Below are positions 8,590-16,791 of a stretch of 64,000 nucleotides of DNA, piece by piece. Location of the stretch: positions 124,001 through 188,000 of the forward strand of contig NZ_MAEL01000054.1 of NCBI RefSeq assembly GCF_009933335.1, given 5' to 3'. This DNA is from Candidatus Enterococcus willemsii. Its GTDB lineage: Bacteria; Bacillota; Bacilli; Lactobacillales; Enterococcaceae. Positions within the stretch are counted from its first letter, which is position 1. Each line of letters begins with the position of its first letter. Under the pieces are notes generated by a model. That model searched no databases, had not been told where the DNA came from, and saw only the letters and a list, made by a program, of their open reading frames with translations. The position numbers were made by a program, and so were the translations under genes.

Positions 8590-9606
8590 ATGAATATATT
8601 GGTTGTAGATGACTCAGCATTTATGAGAAAAATAGTTACCGACTTGTTAGAGAAAATGCCAAATATTCATGTCTCTAATACAGCAAGAAATGGGCAGCAG
8701 GCACTAAAAATTTTATGTGAACAAAAGCAACCAGATTTGGTTTTGCTAGATGTAGAGATGCCCATTTTAAACGGACTAGAAACATTAAAGGAAATCAAAC
8801 GGTTGTACGATATTCCAGTTATTATGTTGAGTGCGTTATCTAATAAAGATGTAACGATTGAAGCGTTGGCATTGGGAGCGGCCGATTTTGTTGAAAAGCC
8901 AACAAATATTCGTGAAATTCAAGAGGAATGGATTCGCGAATTTTATAACAAAATCAAAAGTATCCATATGCAAAAACGTCGGCCGAACAGGAAGCGAGTC
9001 GAAAAAGTTGAACCAGCTGCACCAAGTATTAAAGAGCGTTCTTTGCCGAGTCGGGTGCAGGCTGTAGTAATCGGTGCATCTACTGGAGGACCCAAAGCTT
9101 TATTAAAAGTCATGCAAGCACTCCCAGCTTCCTTAAGTATACCTATATTTATTGTTCAACACATGCCTAAGGGGTTTACCAGTTCCTTTGCCCAGCGTAT
9201 GAATGACGAAAGCGCTGTGACAGTCAAAGAAGCCCAAGACGGTATGTTGGTTGAAAAATGTGTGTATTTATGCCCAGGTGATTTTCACATGACTGTCAAA
9301 CAAGGAAAAATTCAGTTAAATCAAGAAATGAAAATTCATGGCACGCGGCCAGCAGTTGACTACTTATTTGAATCAGCAGCTCAACTATATCGCCGTGAAT
9401 TAGTCGCAGTTTTGTTGACTGGGATGGGAAAAGATGGAACTGAGGGCATGCGTGAGATTCAGCGTCTTGGTGGTTATACTATTGCACAAGACAAAGAAAC
9501 TAGTGTTGTTTTTGGAATGCCAAGACAAGCAATTCTTTCCGGTGTCGTGAATGAAGTGTTGAGCTTAGATGAAATCGCAGCTAAAGTCAAACAGATAGTT
9601 AGGTGA
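8590..9606 (+). CDS. cheB: CheB, receptor methylesterase with receiver domain
   Basis: CheB removes methyl groups from receptor glutamates for adaptation. The 338 residues have an N-terminal receiver domain (VDDSAFMRK near residue 6, phosphorylated Asp54 in LLDVEMP, Lys in VEKPT near 103). A linker follows, then a methylesterase domain with the triad Ser164 (GASTGG), His191 (VQHMPKG) and Asp282 (GMGKDGTEG). A GAAGGAGAAG ribosome site precedes ATG 8590. It overlaps or abuts cheR, its opposing methyltransferase. Confidence 0.97.
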   Translation: MNILVVDDSAFMRKIVTDLLEKMPNIHVSNTARNGQQALKILCEQKQPDLVLLDVEMPILNGLETLKEIKRLYDIPVIMLSALSNKDVTIEALALGAADFVEKPTNIREIQEEWIREFYNKIKSIHMQKRRPNRKRVEKVEPAAPSIKERSLPSRVQAVVIGASTGGPKALLKVMQALPASLSIPIFIVQHMPKGFTSSFAQRMNDESAVTVKEAQDGMLVEKCVYLCPGDFHMTVKQGKIQLNQEMKIHGTRPAVDYLFESAAQLYRRELVAVLLTGMGKDGTEGMREIQRLGGYTIAQDKETSVVFGMPRQAILSGVVNEVLSLDEIAAKVKQIVR

Positions 9607-9611
9607 AGAAC

Positions 9612-10382
9612 ATGCAATTAAATTTTGATTTTTTTAATAAATGGGTCAAAGATAAATTAGGGATTCAATTGGATGCCTATAAAGAAAAACAAATGCAACG
9701 TCGAATTGCCAATATTATGGAGTCACACAATATAAAGACCTTGGAAGCTTATGCCAAACTTTTAGAACGTAATGCCGATGCGAAACAAGAATTTTTAGAG
9801 CATATTACGATTAATGTGACCGAATTTTATCGTAATCGCGATTTATTCGAAGTGTTTGAGAAGAATTTAGTGGCATTGAATAAAACATTTCCACGGATGA
9901 AAATTTGGAGTGCAGCCTGTTCAATTGGGGCAGAACCTTATACATTGGCGATGATTCTTCAAAAAAATAAAATTAATTCCGCTAAAATTATTGCGACCGA
10001 TATCGATCGCACGATTTTACAAAAAGCGAAAACGGCCATTTACAAACCAAATGAATTAAAAAATATACCGCCAGCAGAAAAATCGGAGTATTTTACTAAA
10101 TTTTCTGCCGATCAGTATCAATTAAAAGACAATATCAAACGTCAAGTCATGTTTAAGCGTCATGATTTACTAAAAGATCGTTACGAAGACAAGTGTCATG
10201 TGATTGTTTGTCGAAATGTTACGATTTATTTTAAAAATGAAGCTCGTGATGAAGTTTATCGCAAATTTGCTGACGCACTCGTACCAGGCGGCATTTTATT
10301 TACAGGTGCGACAGAAACTATTAATTTTTCAGAAAAATTTGGATTAAAGAAAATTGATTCATTTATCTATCAAAAAATGTAA
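9612..10382 (+). CDS. cheR: CheR, chemoreceptor methyltransferase
   Basis: CheR transfers methyl groups from S-adenosylmethionine to receptor glutamates. The 256-residue protein has an N-terminal helical domain (QMQRRIANIMESHN) and a SAM-binding domain with IWSAACSIGAEPYTLAM. The usual CSTGEEPYS core is slightly changed to CSIGAEPYT. The later motif VIVCRNVTIYF is the family's conserved block. ATG 9612 is chosen because AGGTG lies seven bases upstream; GTG at 9603 falls inside that ribosome site and inside the cheB stop region. Confidence 0.95.
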   Translation: MQLNFDFFNKWVKDKLGIQLDAYKEKQMQRRIANIMESHNIKTLEAYAKLLERNADAKQEFLEHITINVTEFYRNRDLFEVFEKNLVALNKTFPRMKIWSAACSIGAEPYTLAMILQKNKINSAKIIATDIDRTILQKAKTAIYKPNELKNIPPAEKSEYFTKFSADQYQLKDNIKRQVMFKRHDLLKDRYEDKCHVIVCRNVTIYFKNEARDEVYRKFADALVPGGILFTGATETINFSEKFGLKKIDSFIYQKM

Positions 10383-10401
10383 CAAAAGGAGTTGAAGAAA
10401 T

Positions 10402-12456
10402 GTGGATGATAATAACATTTATCGCACGCTGTTCTTTGAAGAAACAGATGATCATCTTCAACAGTTGAATGACAACGTGTTAGAGTTGGAAAATAATCCT
10501 AATGATACCAGTCTATTAAATGAAATTTTTCGTTCAGCACATACTTTAAAAGGTATGGCGGCAACGATGGGCTACGATGTAATGACTGAACTTACACATA
10601 AAATGGAAAACATTTTTGAAAAATTCAAAGAAGGAACAGTCGAAGTAACGAGTAGCTCTATTTCATTAATTTTTCGCTGCTTAGATAAATTATCTAGTTT
10701 AGTTGAAGATTTACGTGAAGAAAAAGAATTAACACATGCTTCTATTGAAAGTTTGTTAGCAGAATTGAATGAAGTTGAAGTAGGACAAGAAACAACGGAG
10801 GCTGTAGAGGTTCCGGAAGTAACGACGACTGGTGAACTAATTGTTGGCTTTAAACAACTGGAAGAAAGCGACTTACACGTCATTAAAAATGCCATTGCTG
10901 GTGATTATTATGCGTATAGTATTGCGATTCGTTTAGAAGCAGACTCTTTATTAAAAGGCCCGCGAGCTTTCTTAATTATGGAAAAATTGGAACAAGAAGG
11001 CGATATCCTTCATACAGAACCAACAGCAGAAGTATTAGAAGAAGGAAACTTTGATTCTGATTTTCATATTGCGTACTTAACGAAAAATGAGCAAGAACGC
11101 GTACTAGAGAACTTGCTAGGTAATAGTGAGGTTGAGGAAGTCAAAGTAGAACTTTTTGATGAAGAAGCACATATTGTCTCAGAAGATACCTTGGTGGAAT
11201 CGGCAGATGAAGCGGTAGTAGCAAGCGATGAAGTAGTTACCGAAAAAGTAGAAAAAGCCGTAACGACAAGCGAAGTACAACAAAAACCAGCGCAACAACA
11301 TCATGCAAATAACAACAATCAATCGATTCGTGTAGACTTATCTCGCTTAGATTTATTCTTAAATCTCGTGTCTGAGTTAGTCGTTTATCGAAATCAATTG
11401 GAAGAAGTCAGCAGCCGTGCCAATATTGCCGACATCAAAGAGTCTTTGGAACAAGTGTCGCGTCTCACATCAGAATTACAAGATTTAGTCTTGAAAATTC
11501 GTATGCAACAAGTAAAAGTTGTCTTTAGTCGTTTCCCGCGAATGGTGCGAGACCTATCCAATGAATTAGGTAAAGAGATGGATTTGATTATCACAGGTGA
11601 AGAAACAGAGTTAGATAAAACAGTTGTTTCTGAATTAAGTGAACCTTTGGTACATTTGTTGCGAAATTCAGTGGATCATGGGATTGAATCGCCAGAAACA
11701 CGTGAACAATTAGGGAAAAACCGTAAAGGAACAATTCAATTATCCGCTTTCCAAGAAGGCAATCAAGTAATGATTACGATTGAAGATGATGGGAAAGGCT
11801 TAGATCCAGAAGTGATTCGCGCAAGTGCTGAACGCAAAGGGATTGCAACTGATGGTTTGACAGAGGAAGAAATTCAACATTTGATTTTCCACCCAGGATT
11901 TTCAACAGCCAAAGAAGTAACGAATATTTCTGGCCGAGGCGTTGGGATGGATGTTGTGCAAGCAAAAATTAGTTCTTTAGGTGGAACGATTGAATTGCGT
12001 AGCCAAGTCAATGTAGGGACTATTTTCATCATTAAACTACCATTGACTTTATCAATTATTGAAGCTTTGATGGTTCGTATTGGCAATGAAAGTTTTGCGA
12101 TCCCGTTAGATATCGTTGAGCGTGTGGTAATGATTCGTGAAGATGAAATCGAAGAAACCTTGCATGAGGAAGTCTATGAATTCCAAGGAGAAATGATTCC
12201 GATTATTCGTACCAATGAATTATTACAAGTTGAGACGAAACACACAGGTAAACACTACGCAATCATTGTCAACATCGATCAGCGTTATTACGGTGTTTTG
12301 TCGGATGAGTTGATTGGGCAGCAAGAAATCGTGATTAAAAAAATTGATAATATTTTACAACAAACACGAAAATATCAAGGTGCAACCATTTTAGGCGATG
12401 GTTCAATTGCGTTAATCTTAGATATCAATGCCATTTGCCATGACCAAAGGAGCTGA
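10402..12456 (+). CDS. cheA: CheA, chemotaxis histidine kinase
   Basis: CheA phosphorylates CheY and CheB in response to receptors. The 684-residue protein shows the expected order: HPt domain with phosphorylated His47 in RSAHTLKGMAATMG, a P2-like response-regulator docking region, an acidic linker rich in Glu and Val (~240-300), a P3 dimerization helix pair, and an ATPase domain with N-box LLRNSVDHGIE and the glycine motifs GKGLD and GRGVGMD. A CheW-like domain ends it. The start is GTG at 10402, ten bases after AAAGGAG; an overlapping ATG at 10400 is out of frame. cheC follows after two bases. Confidence 0.97.
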   Translation: MDDNNIYRTLFFEETDDHLQQLNDNVLELENNPNDTSLLNEIFRSAHTLKGMAATMGYDVMTELTHKMENIFEKFKEGTVEVTSSSISLIFRCLDKLSSLVEDLREEKELTHASIESLLAELNEVEVGQETTEAVEVPEVTTTGELIVGFKQLEESDLHVIKNAIAGDYYAYSIAIRLEADSLLKGPRAFLIMEKLEQEGDILHTEPTAEVLEEGNFDSDFHIAYLTKNEQERVLENLLGNSEVEEVKVELFDEEAHIVSEDTLVESADEAVVASDEVVTEKVEKAVTTSEVQQKPAQQHHANNNNQSIRVDLSRLDLFLNLVSELVVYRNQLEEVSSRANIADIKESLEQVSRLTSELQDLVLKIRMQQVKVVFSRFPRMVRDLSNELGKEMDLIITGEETELDKTVVSELSEPLVHLLRNSVDHGIESPETREQLGKNRKGTIQLSAFQEGNQVMITIEDDGKGLDPEVIRASAERKGIATDGLTEEEIQHLIFHPGFSTAKEVTNISGRGVGMDVVQAKISSLGGTIELRSQVNVGTIFIIKLPLTLSIIEALMVRIGNESFAIPLDIVERVVMIREDEIEETLHEEVYEFQGEMIPIIRTNELLQVETKHTGKHYAIIVNIDQRYYGVLSDELIGQQEIVIKKIDNILQQTRKYQGATILGDGSIALILDINAICHDQRS

Positions 12457-12458
12457 CT

Positions 12459-13046
12459 ATGACATATACTGAGTTACAATTAGACGGATTAAAAGAAATC
12501 ATTAATATTGGTGGCGGTCATGCAGCAACGAGTATTTCAATGATGGTCAATCGCAAAATTGATATGCGTGTACCGGAAGTTGAAATTCTTAGTTATGAAA
12601 AATTATATGAACAAATTCTAGCTGAAAATGAAGAAGTTTATGCTGTTGTTAGTCAAATTTTAGGCGATGTGCGTGGTGTATTCTTATTTGTTTTAACCAA
12701 TCCTGCTGCTGATAAAATGACAGAATTTATGATTGGAACTTCCGAATTTGATGAAGAAGTCAAAGCATCAGCAGTGAATGAATTAACCAATATTGTTTCG
12801 AATTCTTTTTTAGGAGCAATTGGAAATTTTTTGGATAATCAATTGATTTCGTCGCTTCCTGTGATACAATATGATTATTTTGGAGCTATTATAAGCAGTG
12901 TTTATATGGCATTAAACCAGTTTGATGATCAAATTATGGTCATACGTAACGAATTTACGTATGATGAAGATCGACTAGACGCTTCGTTGTTTTTCATACC
13001 AGAGACGGGTGTCATTGAGAAATTTTTAACTACTTTAGGGATTTAA
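12459..13046 (+). CDS. cheC: CheC, CheY-P phosphatase
   Basis: CheC dephosphorylates CheY-P and binds CheD. The 195-residue protein keeps both pseudo-symmetric active sites of the CheC/CheX/FliY family: Glu13 and Asn16 in LKEIINIGGGHAATS, and Glu108 and Asn111 in AVNELTNIVSNSFLGA. Both sites being intact argues for an active phosphatase. An AAAGGAG ribosome site overlaps the cheA end. A second member of the family, FliY, is encoded at 14870. Confidence 0.95.
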   Translation: MTYTELQLDGLKEIINIGGGHAATSISMMVNRKIDMRVPEVEILSYEKLYEQILAENEEVYAVVSQILGDVRGVFLFVLTNPAADKMTEFMIGTSEFDEEVKASAVNELTNIVSNSFLGAIGNFLDNQLISSLPVIQYDYFGAIISSVYMALNQFDDQIMVIRNEFTYDEDRLDASLFFIPETGVIEKFLTTLGI

Positions 13047-13059
13047 GGAGAGAAAACAA

Positions 13060-13422
13060 ATGGCGAAAAAAGTATTAATCGTAGATGATGCGGTATTTAT
13101 GCGTATGAAATTAAAGGATATTTTAGAAAAAAATGGTTATGAGGTTGTCGGTGAAGCTCAAAATGGACAAGAAGCATTTGAAAAATATCAAGCAGTGTCA
13201 CCAGACTTAGTAACGATGGATATTACAATGCCCGAAGTTGATGGGTTAGAAGCATTAAAAATGATTAAACAAGCTGATCCAAGTGCAAAAGTAATTATGT
13301 GTAGTGCTATGGGGCAACAAGGAATGGTCATGGATGCCATTCGTTCAGGTGCCGTTGACTTTATCGTAAAACCATTTGATACAGATCGAGTAATCAAAGC
13401 AATTGATAAAGCTCTTTCTTAA
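13060..13422 (+). CDS. cheY: CheY, chemotaxis response regulator
   Basis: A stand-alone receiver domain of 120 residues. It has the acidic pair in LIVDDAVFMR (residues 9-10), phospho-acceptor Asp54 in VTMDITMPEVDG, the switch Ser in VIMCSAMG and Lys in FIVKPFD. CheY-P carries the signal to FliM and FliY on the flagellar switch, both encoded just downstream. An AAGGAGAG site precedes the ATG. Confidence 0.97.
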   Translation: MAKKVLIVDDAVFMRMKLKDILEKNGYEVVGEAQNGQEAFEKYQAVSPDLVTMDITMPEVDGLEALKMIKQADPSAKVIMCSAMGQQGMVMDAIRSGAVDFIVKPFDTDRVIKAIDKALS

Positions 13423-13448
13423 TATGAACTAGTAGGAGATGACCGAAG

Positions 13449-13847
13449 ATGCAAATGATTCTATTCAAAATGAATCATCAAAACTATCTCATCTCTGCGG
13501 ATGCTGTAGAAGAAGTGATTGATACCATTCGAATTACAAAGGTACCTTTGGCGCCGCATTGGATAGAAGGATTGATAAATTTAAGAGGAACAGTATTAAC
13601 CGTGGTCAACTTATCAAGATTAATTGGCGTTCCCACGACAGAGATCAATCGTAACATTTTGATTATGAAGCAAAATGAAGAAAAAAAAGGCTTGCTGATT
13701 GAAGAGGTCGTTGAAGTCGTCGATATTGAAGCGGGAGATATTCAGTTAATGGATGAAGAAGGATACGATGAGTACTATTCTGGCATTGTATCTTTTCCAG
13801 ACAAGGTAGCAAATGTGATTCAAGTGAATCATATGATTTTTGAGTAA
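13449..13847 (+). CDS. cheW: CheW-like coupling protein, second copy
   Basis: A 132-residue CheW-fold protein. It has the classic loop WIEGLINLRGTVLTVVNL (about residues 38-55), the motif in which CheW binds receptor tips and CheA. This copy is closer to canonical CheW than the one at 7614. A TAGGAGATGACC ribosome region precedes ATG 13449. It lies between cheY and fliM, so switch and array components share one transcript. Confidence 0.92.
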   Translation: MQMILFKMNHQNYLISADAVEEVIDTIRITKVPLAPHWIEGLINLRGTVLTVVNLSRLIGVPTTEINRNILIMKQNEEKKGLLIEEVVEVVDIEAGDIQLMDEEGYDEYYSGIVSFPDKVANVIQVNHMIFE

Positions 13848-13860
13848 ATGGGGGATTGAA

Positions 13861-14877
13861 TTGGATCAGGTATTGTCGCAACAAGAAATTGATCGACTAT
13901 TAAATGCCATGAGCAGTGGTGAGATTGATCAAGAAACAGTTGAAGAAGAAAACGAACAATCCAAAATTAAAAATTACGATTTTAGAAGACCGACAAAGCT
14001 TTCAAAAGAATACATTAATACCCTGCATATGATTTTTGAAGACTTTTCAAAAATGGGTAGTAATGCGATGTCAACTTTGTTACGTACAAATGTCAATTTT
14101 CAACTAGCAGCGATTGAGCAAATCAGTTATGATGAATTCATTCATTCGATTCCAAAATTTACGTTGTTGGGATTATTGCAATCAAAACCACTAAACGGGA
14201 TTCAGATTATTGAAATGAATCCACAGCTATGTATGCTGTTAGTAGAATTATTATGTGGTGGGATGGAAATTCATCAGCAACAAGGAGTCTTAGATGAACA
14301 ATTAGAAAAGAAAACTTTTACAGATATTGAAATAGCGGTGCTAGAAGAAGTCATGAGTCAATTGACAGCATCTTTTAAAAATTCTTGGAAAGATATTGTG
14401 GAGTTATCAACTGTGATGGAGGGAATGGACACCAACCCCCAATTGTTGCAAAACATGTCCCCAAATGAACCCGTCGTATTAGTAACATTTACTGTAAAAA
14501 TCTTTAAAGTACAAACGTTTATCAATATTTGTATTCCATATGTTTTCTTTGAGGGCATTATTGATAAATTAAGTTTCCGTAATTGGTTTGACTCGAATCA
14601 GACATCAAACCAAGAAGATTCTGAAGAATTGCAAAGAAGTTTGAATAGTGTTCAGTTAGAGCTAGAAGTGCTGTTAGGAGAAGCTCAAATGAATCTTTCC
14701 GATTTCCTTCATCTAGCACCAGGAGATGTAGTTAAACTAGACCGTAAAATTACCGATCCGTTAGATACCTTTATCGAAGGGAAACCTTTCTATCGTGTGA
14801 TTCCAGGAAAGAAAAATGATCAGCTCGCGATTGAGTTAATAGATAAATTGGAAGGAGATCAGGAAGAGAATGAGTGA
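13861..14877 (+). CDS. fliM: FliM, flagellar switch protein
   Basis: FliM is the C-ring protein that binds CheY-P and sets rotation direction. The protein has about 338 residues. Its N-terminal CheY-binding peptide reads LSQQEIDRLLNAMSSGE, the middle domain is CheC-like without catalytic residues, and a SpoA-type domain ends the protein (LDRKITDPLDTFIEGKPFYRV). The most likely start is TTG at 13861 with GGGGGA upstream, giving the usual family N-terminus; an upstream TTG at 13840 would overlap cheW. The start of fliY overlaps its end by 8 bases. Confidence 0.93.
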   Translation: MDQVLSQQEIDRLLNAMSSGEIDQETVEEENEQSKIKNYDFRRPTKLSKEYINTLHMIFEDFSKMGSNAMSTLLRTNVNFQLAAIEQISYDEFIHSIPKFTLLGLLQSKPLNGIQIIEMNPQLCMLLVELLCGGMEIHQQQGVLDEQLEKKTFTDIEIAVLEEVMSQLTASFKNSWKDIVELSTVMEGMDTNPQLLQNMSPNEPVVLVTFTVKIFKVQTFINICIPYVFFEGIIDKLSFRNWFDSNQTSNQEDSEELQRSLNSVQLELEVLLGEAQMNLSDFLHLAPGDVVKLDRKITDPLDTFIEGKPFYRVIPGKKNDQLAIELIDKLEGDQEENE

Positions 14878-16021
14878 AAGTCTATCACAAGAAGAAATTG
14901 ATGCAATGTTAAATGGAGGGACAACTAGTCAGACAGATGAGAATACATCTTCATTAACTGAGCAAGATAAATTTGATATTATTGGTGAAGTTGGCAATAT
15001 TTCGATGTCTCAAGCAGCAACAACCTTGTCTTCTATTTTGAATCGTCGGGTAATGATTACCACACCTCGCGTAACAAAAGTAAGATTTGGTGAAATTTTA
15101 GAAGAAATGGCTGCCCCAAAAGTTTCAACAACTGTTGAATTTAAAGAAGGTTTGTTTGGAACGAATTTAATGCTTTTAGAAGTGAGCGATGCCATCATTA
15201 TTGCTGACTTAATGATGGGTGGCGAAGGCGCACCAACGAATACGAAATTTACTGAACTTGAATTAAGTGCTGTAGCGGAAGCCATGAATCAAATGATTGG
15301 TTCGGCGTCCACTTCAATGGCAACGATGATTAATAAAAAAGTAGATATTTTACCACCAGTGGTTAATTTGTGGGAAAGCAAAGAATCCATTGACTATGAA
15401 GGTATTGTCATGGATGAAGAAATTTATCGTATTTCATTCTCATTGAATGTTGAAGGTGTCATTGAAAGTGAAATTATGCAAGTCTTTACTGAAGAAGTGG
15501 TAAATGAAATTACAGATGCAATGTTATCAGACAAAGCAGTGAGTGTACGTCGTGAAGAACCGGTTATCCCACAAGAACCAGTCCAACCAACACCACCAGT
15601 AGCGGAGCCGCAAATGCAACAAGCACCACAACAAGCTCAACCACAAGAACAACAATGGCAACAGCCACAACAACCTGTGCAATCGCAACAACGAACAGTT
15701 GAAGTAAGTCAGGCTGAGTTTCAGCCATTGTTTTCAAAAACAACGACACCAGAATATGATAATGACAACTTAGGATTGATTATGGATGTCCCATTAGATA
15801 TGAGTGTTATTTTAGGTCGTAGCCGCAAATCAATCAAAGATATTTTATCTTTGAATACAGGATCAGTTGTTGAACTAGATAAACTAACCGATGAACCGTT
15901 AGAAATCCTAGTTAATGGGAAATTAATTGCTACTGGAGAAGTCGTTGTCATTAACGAAAATTTTGGTGTCCGAATCACCAATATTTTGTCACCAAAGCAA
16001 CGCTTAAACAATTTAAATTAA
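14870..16021 (+). CDS. fliY: FliY, flagellar switch protein with CheC-type phosphatase domain
   Basis: FliY combines a CheY-P phosphatase with the FliN part of the C-ring. The 383 residues contain an N-terminal CheY-binding peptide (SLSQEEIDAMLNGG), a CheC-like domain with two Glu/Asn sites (IIGEVGNISMSQAA and AVAEAMNQMIGS), a Gln/Pro-rich linker (about residues 225-280), and a C-terminal SpoA/FliN domain (VPLDMSVILGRSRKSIKDIL). The linker DNA is low-complexity CAA/CCA repeats. It closes the central operon; an intrinsic terminator lies 10 bases downstream. Confidence 0.96.
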   Translation: MSESLSQEEIDAMLNGGTTSQTDENTSSLTEQDKFDIIGEVGNISMSQAATTLSSILNRRVMITTPRVTKVRFGEILEEMAAPKVSTTVEFKEGLFGTNLMLLEVSDAIIIADLMMGGEGAPTNTKFTELELSAVAEAMNQMIGSASTSMATMINKKVDILPPVVNLWESKESIDYEGIVMDEEIYRISFSLNVEGVIESEIMQVFTEEVVNEITDAMLSDKAVSVRREEPVIPQEPVQPTPPVAEPQMQQAPQQAQPQEQQWQQPQQPVQSQQRTVEVSQAEFQPLFSKTTTPEYDNDNLGLIMDVPLDMSVILGRSRKSIKDILSLNTGSVVELDKLTDEPLEILVNGKLIATGEVVVINENFGVRITNILSPKQRLNNLN

Positions 16022-16030
16022 ATAAAATAA

Positions 16031-16064
16031 AAAAAGTTAAACAAAAAAGTTTAACTTTTTTTAT
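16031..16064 (+). terminator. Intrinsic terminator after fliY
   Basis: AAAAAGTTAAAC (16031-16042) pairs with GTTTAACTTTTT (16049-16060) around a six-A loop, and the T tract continues. The downstream arm also carries the -35 of the next sigma-28 promoter. Confidence 0.85.
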
Positions 16065-16077
16065 TTTTGACCGATAC
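16052..16077 (+). promoter_or_regulatory. Sigma-28 promoter for flgM-flgN-flgK-flgL
   Basis: TAAC at 16052-16055 and ACCGATAC at 16070-16077 are separated by 14 bases, close to the TAAA-N15-GCCGATAT consensus. The -35 lies in the descending arm of the fliY terminator. The first gene transcribed would be flgM, the sigma's own inhibitor. Confidence 0.75.
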
Positions 16078-16120
16078 TATAAACATACAAACAAAAAAGA
16101 TGACGAAGGAGGGTATCCTA

Positions 16121-16411
16121 ATGAAAATCGAACGTGGCTATGGTGAATATAATGACCGATTGTTTCAAGCCAATAAAAATAAAAGTGTGCAAACATCTAC
16201 CCTAAAAACGAATAGTCAAAAAGATGATATTGATTTCTCTGAAACAACTAAAAAAATTCGTCACACACAAAAAAATGAAGCAATAGAATCAGCACGCTCT
16301 GAGAAAATTGCTGCACTAAAACAAGCGATTAAAGATGGAACCTATCAAGTGTCTGCTGAAGAAATTACGACGAGTATGTTACAAGCAATGAAAACACCAA
16401 AGGATATTTAA
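16121..16411 (+). CDS. flgM: FlgM, anti-sigma-28 factor
   Basis: FlgM binds and blocks the flagellar sigma factor until it is exported through the finished hook. The 96-residue protein is charged and helical. Its C-terminal half has the family pattern SARSEKIAALKQAIKDGTY followed by VSAEEITTSMLQAM. ATG 16121 is used because AAGGAGGG (16106-16113) lies eight bases upstream; a longer reading frame begins inside the promoter. Expression from a sigma-28 promoter gives negative feedback. Confidence 0.9.
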   Translation: MKIERGYGEYNDRLFQANKNKSVQTSTLKTNSQKDDIDFSETTKKIRHTQKNEAIESARSEKIAALKQAIKDGTYQVSAEEITTSMLQAMKTPKDI

Positions 16412-16414
16412 CTT

Positions 16415-16780
16415 ATGACAAGTATGGAATTCGAACGTAAATTAACAAAGTTTAATCAACTATTGAAAAAAGAGCGTACGTATTTAATTAAAGGCCAATC
16501 TGAAAAATTAGCAGATTTAGTCGCTCAAAAAGAAGTGTATGTGCCTATTTTTGACTCTTATTCCGGTGACGTGACTGATAAAATGCGTGACTTGATTCAG
16601 CAGATTCAACAACAACAAGAAGAAAATTTATTACTAACGAAGCAAGCAATTAGTTACCAAGAAACCTTGATGCGTGCGGTGAAAGATACGATGAAAGAAT
16701 CAACGACTCAAACCTATTCAAACCCATCGAACACCGCATATCATCAAGCACCAACAACGCTTGTCGATACTGAATTTTAG
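16415..16780 (+). CDS. flgN: FlgN-like export chaperone
   Basis: A 121-residue helical protein between flgM and flgK, the standard place of FlgN, the cytoplasmic chaperone for hook-associated proteins FlgK and FlgL. The sequence fits the family only in general: an N-terminal helix with LLKKERTYLIKGQSEKLADLV (two segments), a Gln-rich coiled-coil segment near residues 58-80, and a short Pro/Thr-rich tail. The ribosome site AAAGGA lies 10 bases before ATG 16415. The name rests mostly on synteny. Confidence 0.8.
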   Translation: MTSMEFERKLTKFNQLLKKERTYLIKGQSEKLADLVAQKEVYVPIFDSYSGDVTDKMRDLIQQIQQQQEENLLLTKQAISYQETLMRAVKDTMKESTTQTYSNPSNTAYHQAPTTLVDTEF

Positions 16781-16791
16781 GAGGAACAACC

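Noticed and set aside
15595-15700. CAA/CCA-rich repeat tract as a mobile or CRISPR-like repeat
   Set aside because: It is the in-frame Gln/Pro linker of FliY, normal for this family.
15564-15749. Reverse-strand reading frame rich in Val and Ala opposite the fliY linker
   Set aside because: It mirrors the CAA/CCA repeat codons of the Gln/Pro linker and has no ribosome site.
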